A stretch of 64,000 nucleotides of DNA from Primula veris (taxonomy: Eukaryota; Streptophyta; Magnoliopsida; Ericales; Primulaceae): assembly GCA_963682055.1 (NCBI GenBank), contig OY821743.1:14915566-14979565 (forward strand), read 5' to 3'. Shown piece after piece: positions 56,151-64,000 of this stretch. Numbering within the stretch: position 1 is the stretch's first letter; each line of letters opens with the position of its first letter. A program made the position numbers and the translations under genes. The notes below the pieces were generated by a model. The model saw nothing but the letters and a program-made list of their open reading frames with translations. It was not told where the DNA came from and did no database searches.

Positions 56151-56485
56151 AAAAAAAAAAAAAAAAAAAGCAGGGTCATACACCTTCAAACAGCAAGCCA
56201 GATATAAAGCTTTAAATAAAAATGCAAAATAAAATCGAGTTTAAAAGCTGCAACCAAGATACTCTAAAAATGATAGCTTCTCATTTTAGTTTAATTGCAT
56301 ACCTAACGGCTAACAGATTGTACGAGACCATGTACCGAACAAAAGGGAAGTAACAAACATCAATTGAACTACAGAACATGTACCGAACAACGAAAAAACT
56401 AAAAATTAACATTGATCCCTATAAAGCTAACTTTCTTTCGGTTATAACCAATCATATCTCAAACTTTTCCAATCGTATGCTGCAA
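56151..56485 (-). other. A19 tract and likely 3' UTR of the WDR26 gene
   Basis: 56151-56169 is a pure A run at the Copia boundary. 56170-56485 is the probable 3' UTR or immediate downstream region. Part of it (about 56370-56410) is similar to the relic at 47987-48025, which supports it being transcribed gene sequence. Confidence 0.5.
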
Positions 56486-59400
56486 TTAGCCTTTTCTAGG
56501 AGAACCGACACTCTTCAAATCATGCATACCCCAAATTCTAATTGTACGATCGTCACTAGCAGATGCCAACATTTGCGGATTTTTTGGGTTCCAACTCACA
56601 CAATTAACAGTTCCAGAATGCCCAGGCAATGTACGAAGAAGTTCTCCAGTCCCTTTATGCCAGATATACACCTAAAAAATACTATATTACATCACTTGAT
56701 TTTAAAAATTGGTTCTTGTCACTAAAAATTCAAGTCTAAAATAACACATTCCCTTTAGACCTAATGCTGGATGAAGGAAACGGAAAAACAGGATATATGT
56801 GAACGCTACAAGTCTTATTCTCTTACAGCTTTTAAACAAATAAGTTGACACGGTCCAGCGTTTAAATAAAAAGGAAAAAAACTGTCTTATCACCTGCAAG
56901 CAAACAACCTCTCTGTGACAGTCCAGCTTGTTTGATTGCAGCTTTAAGCAAAGAAGTTGCTTAATTCTGTGACAATTCTGGTTTTAAGCTTAAAAGCCAA
57001 GCAACGCAAAATTCAGTGTATGACAAACACACAATCAAGTATACAACAGAACAAAAGGCTAAGGGTTAGTTTGGTTGCACATTTTAAGCAAATAAGCTGG
57101 GTCAAACATAATCGACCAGCTTTTAAGCAGAAACGCAAAAGGCTGAGCTTAAAATCAGCAAACAACCAAGACCTACATTAGGCCATATGTGTATACAAAC
57201 GTTCAAATTAAAGAATTGCCCGGTTGCAGCTTTTAAGCATAAGCTGGTCAACAAAATATAGTCCAGTTCCTAAGCAAAAAAAAAAAAAAATGCAACCCAA
57301 CAATCCTAAGATTTAAGTTCTGTGGATATTAATAAGCAAAATACCTGTGAATCCTCACTACCACTGGCAACAAAAGCTTGGTCCAATCCACCAAAGCAAG
57401 ATCTTATGAGAAATCGGGTCCGAGTATGACCCTTATACTTGCAAACTCTGTAGACATCATCATCTTCAATTCTCCAAAGATGTACCTCTTGGTTTACAAG
57501 ATCAACCAACAAATATTTATTGTCCTTGGACAAGGAAAATGAGGTAATTATCTCGTCCTCCTCAATAAGCCTTTCAAATTTAGCCTCCCTATCAAGCAAT
57601 AATATTGCGGTATTTCTACAAATACTAATAATCTTCCAATCATCGGTTATTGCCATGTCAGATATAATGATTGTCTTTTGGCCTCTCCAACATTCTAGCA
57701 CTTTCCCATCTAAATCCCATAAACAAATGCTTTTATCTGTCATACCAGAGACTATTCCTTTACCATCTGGGAACCACCCACAAGAGACCAGGCTTACTGC
57801 GCCTTGTTTTTCATATGTATGCAGACATTGACCGGAATTAACGTCCCAAAGTTTAATAACCTCTTCTAATCCACATGTAAGGAGTTGGGAGTCGTCGGGG
57901 CTAAAAGATACAGCTAAAACTGGTTTTTGGTGACCCGCTAATTTGTGCTTTAGAACAACTTTATTGTTATTTTTAACCTGAAAAGTAGATCAATCAATTA
58001 CTTAACTGAAAGAGTAATTAGTAATGATTTTGGCAGGTAACAGAGAGATAAAAGTAAAGCATTGACAATAATCACAAGTTGCAACCATATACAAGATAGA
58101 TAATGTATGTACTTTTTTTTCATGATGTATGTACCTTGAAGAAACACAACTAATCGCAAATTGGTGGTGCCCTACTATCTCTATTTTTACATTTTACAAA
58201 AATCGAAATACACAATGGACACTTAGAAAAACATGAATGCAGGCCAGGCCCTGCATACTCAAGTACATCTATCTTAAGATACCCAAGGCACTATTACCAC
58301 ATGATCTCTATGTATGACCTACAAAATTTAAAAATTCCTTTGTAATCCAAATCCAATCATAGAAATACAAGTATAGAACTATAGAAGACTTCAGAGTTTA
58401 GAAGGTCAATGCAGATTCAATAGTTCATAAATAAGGTACAGTTAATTATTTATTTAAGTATGGGAGATGAAAGAGATACTGCTTTTAGACTTGTTGAGTA
58501 TAAATACCATGATAAGCAACAAACATATACATATGTAAGAAGTTGTATAGCCTAGCAGGTCCTTTCATATCATGTGCACCATTTCTCGGAAACTGTAGCA
58601 TAAATTAGTTAATGTGTCTCGTGTCTATACAAATGTATATATAGAAAACTTACAAAGATAACGGTATTGATCAATGTCAATACCAATCATATTTAGCCTA
58701 TCCTGTATAAGAAGAAAAACAATATCCTTGAACTAAAGTTTACCTCCCACAAAACTGCTAATCTATCTTTTGACGATGAAGCTAGATATCTTCCGTTATG
58801 AGAGAATTGCAAAAACCAGACTTCATCCTTATGTTCATCCAATACCTGTTTCATTAAAATGACAGAGCAATGGTAAAATAAAGAGTTTCAGGTGATATAA
58901 AGGACAAAGAACATTAAATGCCTTCTGATATAAATATGATTTTTTTTAATGTGTTAAACATTGGACTAAAATTAGTGGGCACTGGACTCCTTTTTCCCTT
59001 TCCCCCTTCGTGGTCAGCGTTTGTGATAATTTCTGTTAAAAGTTGGGGTTGTTCAAGTAGCAATTATGCACAAACGTCAAGCTCGAACAATTTAGAGTTG
59101 TTATCTCAATCAGAGGAGCCAAAATAAAATTTTATTTCACAGAGAAGTCAGCAAAGACAAGGATGAATTTCGAAGATAAAATGAATATATCAGGAAAAAC
59201 TTTTACCCCTATATCAGCCAAATATTATATAGAGTCTCCTATATGGATCTTTTTCAAGCATGTGCAATTGGTATCTAGCTAAAAACTCAGTTACTCCTGA
59301 TACTCATGGTCAGATTTCTAATACTAGTTGGAATTTATCTTTGGCAACTATATTCTTAAGAGTTTATGCATAACGAAAGTAACTCAAACCACCAGTGAAG

Positions 59401-61534
59401 CTCAAAACAAATTTATCAGCTCACATGTCAACAAATATCCCAAGTCTTGATTGTAATAAAGAAAAACTTATCCCATGGCAAACTATCTTTTTAAAATTTA
59501 AATAAAGATGTTGTTTTAAAAATGTAAAGTAAAACTTTCAACAACTAGAATGGAGTAATTGCGAAGCTAATATGAAGTTCTCAGGTCCCCAAAAGGAAGA
59601 AGCTGTTTGGTCGGATTTATGCTTCTGAACTTTTAGGCATCTACTCAGTCATGGTTCGCGGTTTTAGGAACCAAATTATTTTCAAAAAACAGTATCAGAA
59701 CAAAGATAGCTTTCACAATCAACTATAAACCCAAGAGTTAGAAAAGTTATTACAATTTTCCGTTTGCACTTAATTTGATATAACCTACCTAACTGAGAGT
59801 TGAAGAGTTAGTTGCAGCATTCATAAACTGCAAAGTATGGTTATAATTGGAAAGAAGTAGTTTGGGCAATCAAAAGTGGTAGTTGTGCATATGGTAATTA
59901 TGAAGTCAGCAGAATAAAAAAAACATGCATACAAGAAGAATAATTATGAAAATGTCAGAAACTAAAATCTCGTATTTGTTAGCACCCACAGGACAGGCAG
60001 TTAAAGGAAGTTAATTGCAGCTTATATGTAAAATTGAACGGATTGCAAACAACTAACATCAGAAATTACACATAACACATAAAGTGCCACAATTCAATGA
60101 GATTCTGAAGAAATTTTCTGCTTCTGTCTCCCTTAGTTGGCATAAAGCTTTAAGTATCCTACATATCCATAACAAACCATTCTGAAACAAACCGTTCAGA
60201 AGTTCAGAATGAGAAGTTACTAACATTAAACAATATAGATTCCTCAAATAGAGGCTCATGTTCTTGAGGTTCACATATCGATATAACCAATTCATTTATC
60301 TTTCACAAACAAAAAGTGCGTGTAATGATACACAAGCAAAAACTTGTTTTTTAGAAAAAAGAGATACAAACAAACACATGTATCAATCCTCAATTTGGTA
60401 TCATACCAAGTGGTGGACCCTTTACTTTTAAGTCTTTTACATTGTCCAATGCAGGATTGAGACATGTGTTTGTGTGTGTTTTTATGTAGGAAAAGTTTTT
60501 TTGTGAAACATTTCTCCACTGCATATGGAAACCAAGACAACTAAAAAAGCATTTTAAATAAGAGGTAAGAAATGGGTCGAACTGACTAAAAATATATTGC
60601 AGAAGAGCACACTTTCCAAGCTTGAAATGAAAATAGTTAGTCAGGCATTCAGGCTATTATAGTCCTCGGCCACACAAAAAAAGCACAAGAAATAAAATCA
60701 GAACAAAAAAGCGCAATATTTCTATTGAAAAAAGAATCCAAAGTATATCAGACAGACCTGCACTGTCTGAAAAGGTATATTGCAACTCCCACACTGGTGA
60801 TCGGTCAACAAGGACATTTCCATATTTAATGTATTATGCAGAGCACAATTAGTCTGTTGCATATCAAGAGCCTGCTCAAGTAAATGTTCCAACCTTCTCT
60901 CAGGAACAATAATTGTTGCTGGTAGTAATTTCTTCAAATTCTCGACTAAACTTGATCTTGACTCTGAACCAAGCGACAATTTCGGCAAAGGTGATAGAAT
61001 ATTAGCAGAAAGCTCATGAACACGCCCCCTGTTAATCGAAAGTGGAACAATTTCATTTCTCAAAGTATTTAAAGCCTCCATGTGTTTTTCCTCTCTTAAA
61101 TTCTGTAAGAGCTTCTGTTCCAATATCAAAAATGATATGGATTTCATAATTGACATGTCATCTAAACCAATAGTGTGCAATGTGGCTAAACTATCTTCCC
61201 ATTTTCCACGCTCCACTTCCTGTATAAACAAATCAACAGGTGGCGTACTCAGTTGTATACCACTCTCCTCTTGTAAAAGTGCCCCAGTCCTTTTATATCC
61301 AAGAGAGTACAATGCTCTGGTAATTATTTTCACAAATTCGTGTTTTTTAATAACTCTTTTTGGACCAACGGTTTCGTTATCTTCTTTGGAAGATAACAAC
61401 CTAGCCATTGAGTCCCCCGAAGAGAGAGAAGTAAGAGCTGTATTGGATGAGTTGCAGAGTGGCTTTTTCTCTAGATCGATCAAACGAATTTTCACACGTT
61501 TATGAGGTGGTTCGGCTTCTTCTACACCTCCCAT
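56486..61534 (-). CDS. WDR26: WDR26-type LisH-CTLH-WD40 protein, four coding exons
   Basis: Coding exons, minus strand: 60758-61534, 58744-58845, 57345-57977, 56486-56671; all junctions are GT-AG and phase 0, giving 565 aa. N-terminus: basic NLS-like patch ([14 protein letters not shown]). LisH about residues 63-95 ([17 protein letters not shown]), CTLH about 96-155, CRA-like helices to ~245. A WD40 propeller fills ~258-555, with GH...WD-type repeats: [28 protein letters not shown]...[24 protein letters not shown]...RTIRIWG. Family knowledge: plant WDR26 homologues are subunits of the CTLH/GID E3 ubiquitin-ligase complex and bind RanBPM-type partners in nucleus and cytoplasm. Length fits the family. 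Start chosen at 61534, the first ATG after a good splice acceptor. A Copia LTR lies 336 bp beyond the stop. No inactivating lesion seen. Confidence 0.93.
56672..57344 (-). other. WDR26 intron 3 with repeated TTTTAAGCA motifs
   Basis: Holds several CAGCTTTTAAGCAAATAAGCTG-related pieces in both orientations (56825, 56940, 57080, 57120, 57225), the signature of common plant MITE termini. An A-run lies at 57278-57291. Confidence 0.6.
57978..58743 (-). other. WDR26 intron 2
   Basis: AT-rich, GT-AG bounded, no other content recognised. Confidence 0.85.
58846..60757 (-). other. WDR26 intron 1
   Basis: 1,912 bp between the LisH-CTLH exon and the first WD40 exon; donor GCAG|GTCTG, acceptor AAACAG|GTATTGG. 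Open frames inside (such as 58918-59127 and 60059-60540) show no domain and are not called. Confidence 0.85.
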
Positions 61535-62441
61535 AAAAAACCAAGCTTAGCCCATGAAAGTTCTGTATACAAGCACAAGAGAAACAATGAATAAGACGAG
61601 CTACTGTGTCAGTTACAGAAAGAAACCATTCAGCCACACAATATCGTAAATGGAAAAACACAGCCTGCATATTGCAAAATAAATACATAGGAAAATATTT
61701 TGGGTTACTTTACTTCTTCGGAATAAAGTGGTGCAATAATAATGTACACAACCTCCAACACTATCTATCCAGTAAAACTCTGGGAAAGAAACACAAAGTC
61801 TTATGCCAACACATTACTTAAAAGTGGTAAAGACATCTTAGAATACCTGATAATATTCATAAACATTCCTATAACAGACATTAAAACAGGCTAAAACTTG
61901 TGAGTTGATCCAATGAAGTTCTTCAAGTGAAGATAATAAGCGTGCAGGACAGTAGGAGACAGAACCTAATACCGATATCCCGCTAAAATACCATGTTGAG
62001 AATGAGAACTAGTATATCTTCCTACAAACAATCCTTTTATAAAAAAGAAAGTAATTACTTTCAAGCCCAGGCTAAATCAATATGTAAGCAAGACATGGGA
62101 GAAATTACGAAAATACTAGCAAATAAGGGATGACGAAGAAGCCAGCCAAAACTTATAAAGCCATTAAAGTGATAAATTCTCAATATATACTACTCGTAAA
62201 GGGGAAATCAAATTCTCACATTGACTTACTCTTCAAAAGACTAGTAAATGAAATCAAGAACCATATAGATTATAATTATTCTAAATACATATTACTCCTA
62301 ATCTAGTTTTTAATTCATATATTTGGCCCAGTTTGAAAATACCACAATAACCAAAGAACTAATTCTTATAATATTATAGAAAAATCTGAAAAAAGGACCA
62401 AGAACATGAAAAAGTACGTAGTTAATATATTTAGACATATT

Positions 62442-62581
62442 AAGGGGTTTGTTTGGCTGTTAAGCATATACCAACTTATTTGAAATTGATAAAGATCTGG
62501 GCAAACCAAATGCACCACAAATTTGAAGGTACAAAATAAGCAAATAAGCTGAGCTTAAAAGCTGCAAACACACAAGCCCTT
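62442..62581. mobile_element. short MITE in the leader intron
   Basis: 140 bp with inverted ends AAGGGGTTTGTTTGGCTGTT and, reverse-complemented, AAGGGCTTGTGTGTTTGC, and internal inverted TTAAGC blocks. Target duplication is not clear. Confidence 0.45.
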
Positions 62582-62636
62582 CTTGAAAAAAGTTAAAAGG
62601 GTCTGGTTTACCTTGAAATTATTGCGAAAAATTTAT

Positions 62637-63160
62637 AATTTTTATGTTTAGTCCCCGGTTTCTTTTTAAATAAGTCTACACATTTGTAGTAGCGACAGTT
62701 TTCCCAATTATTATTCTCAAGAAAAGTATAGACGCATTTGTACTAACTATAAATTTCCCAATAATTATTCTCAAAAAAGTTATCCCTAACAATCAAAATA
62801 ATAATTTAATCCTCCAACATACTACTTATAAAAGATTTATCACACAAATGTAACTAAAACAGATAAAAACATTTACATAGAACCAAAACTAAAAAAAAAT
62901 ACTTTAATGTTTAGTCCCTGGTTTCTTTTAAATAAGTCTACACATTTGAACTAGCTACAATTTTCCTAATTATTATTCTCAAGAAAGGTGTAGACACATT
63001 TGTACTAACTATAAATTTCCCAATAATTGTTCTCAAAAAAAAGTTATCCCTAACAATCAAAATAATAATTTAATCCTCCAACATGTTACTTATAAAAGAT
63101 TTATCATACAAATGTAACTAAAACAGATAAAACCATTTACATATACCTAAAACTCAAAAA
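62637..63160. repeat. ~265-bp tandem duplication in the leader intron
   Basis: 62637-62890 and 62905-63160 share TTTAGTCCCNGGTTTCTTTT, CAATTATTATTCTCAAGAAA and AATTTAATCCTCCAACAT blocks in the same order. Confidence 0.88.
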
Positions 63161-63399
63161 TTGATTAAAAACCCAGAAGAACTACAAGGAAAAAGGTGTA
63201 TTTAAACTCAACTGGAATATAAATAAATGGGTATATCTTGGTCAAGCTTAATTAGTCAAATTATAGTAATTTCCCATATAATAGAAAATAAATCAAAAAG
63301 AACAGAGATTTATTATAATTAGGAAAAGGGTTTCTAGAGAGAGAATAAACCTGGGTCTAAAGCAGTTTTAGTTGCAGATCGATGGATACTGATAACTAT

Positions 63400-63470
63400 T
63401 ATATATATATATATATATGTATAGGTAAATATATATGTATATATATATATAGGTATGTATAAAGGTATTA
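63400..63470. repeat. (TA)n microsatellite in the WDR26 promoter region
   Basis: TATATA runs interrupted by GTATAGG. Confidence 0.9.
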
Positions 63471-64000
63471 TTCTTTTTTGAGCTTTATAGTAAAGTAAAG
63501 AATAGAATGGTGGAAAAGTAAAGTTATGGGGTTAAATTAATTACATAAATTTCATATTAGTTATTACATTAACTGCATTTTTTATTGATTTTGCACCTAC
63601 TTTTGTAATGTGTTGCCTATTTTGGAAATCTAATTTAATTTTGGCAAGTAATTAAGTAACTATTTATATAGTTGAGGACTGCGGTGTTTCATTCAATATC
63701 TTAATTATATTATGGTGGAATAATTGAAACTTTGGTCCAAAGTTTTTCTAACAAATAGCATAATTATACTTAATTAAGAAAATTCATCATATGACTCCAC
63801 CCAACTCAAATCCTTTATAGTTTTTGTCGTGGATTATTTTGTTGATATCGCCGGATTTACCGGACACAACAGAAAAAGTAAGTATTTCATTCAGATTCAG
63901 TTATTGTTGGCGCGTCTTCATATGTTAAAATTAGTTGTCCAATACTCGTGCACCTGAAAATATCGATTGGACTATGACCAAAATGAAACTATGATTTGTT
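63471..64000. other. upstream AT-rich DNA
   Basis: No further gene recognised up to the window end; likely distal promoter or intergenic sequence. Confidence 0.4.

Larger units (their letters stand above)
61535..63400 (-). promoter_or_regulatory. WDR26 5' UTR with a leader intron and TATA region
   Basis: Upstream of the ATG, TTTCTCTTGTGCTTGTATACAG fits an acceptor (exon from 61562). A donor-like CCCAG|GTTTATTCTC lies at about 63354, and TATA-rich DNA follows at 63400-63455 in the upstream direction. I infer a short non-coding exon at about 63354-63395 and a ~1.8-kb leader intron (61563-63353). Transcript data are needed to confirm it. Confidence 0.4.

Noticed and set aside
56151..56169. A19 tract as poly(A) tail of a processed insertion
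   Set aside because: It adjoins the 3' end of an LTR element with an intact DNA-type structure; an A-rich target or slippage explains it better.

Overview
This is nuclear DNA from a flowering plant, most likely a eudicot. It is AT-rich, has GT-AG introns, and carries one spliced plant gene in a sea of transposable elements, satellites and microsatellites. I cannot name the species. Only one host protein-coding gene is well supported: a four-coding-exon WDR26-type gene (LisH-CTLH-WD40, CTLH/GID ubiquitin-ligase family) on the minus strand, CDS 56486-61534, with a probable non-coding first exon near 63.37 kb.

Layout. 1-11.1 kb: non-coding, with degenerate repeat arrays, an Emigrant/pogo-like MITE, a 624-bp solo LTR (TSD TGTAA) and a long hairpin. 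11133-17982: a complete 6.85-kb Mutator-like element (MULE) with 248-bp near-identical TIRs and a perfect 9-bp TSD. It holds a MURA-type transposase broken by one extra A in an A7 run, a central 113-bp repeat array, and a second 447-aa gene. 18-32.5 kb: intron-like AT-rich DNA made of repeated duplications, with weak hints of spliced exons and a plastid-type tRNA-Thr copy. 32.9-35.0 kb: a ~60-bp satellite with ~700-bp higher-order periodicity. 35-39 kb: unassigned DNA and a possible hAT-like remnant. 39.1-47.7 kb: a nest of three elements: a MULE-type MITE, split by a decayed minus-strand Copia element, whose 5' LTR is split by a 1,481-bp solo LTR. 47.7-48.19 kb: a relic of the 3' end of a WDR26 gene. 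48189-56150: a plus-strand Copia element with 1.37-kb LTRs and a gag-pol carrying three breaks. 56.2-64 kb: the WDR26 gene and its upstream region.

Two observations stand out. First, both Copia elements lack a tRNA-type primer-binding site. The site next to the 5' LTR is instead perfectly complementary over 12 nt to a segment inside the same LTR, and the two elements differ by a compensatory base-pair change. This suggests self-primed reverse transcription or a conserved leader fold. Second, the MULE and the unrelated 1,481-bp solo LTR carry the same dense clusters of a CpG-rich near-palindrome (CGATCGGTCG/CGACCGATCG) in the same wider sequence context.
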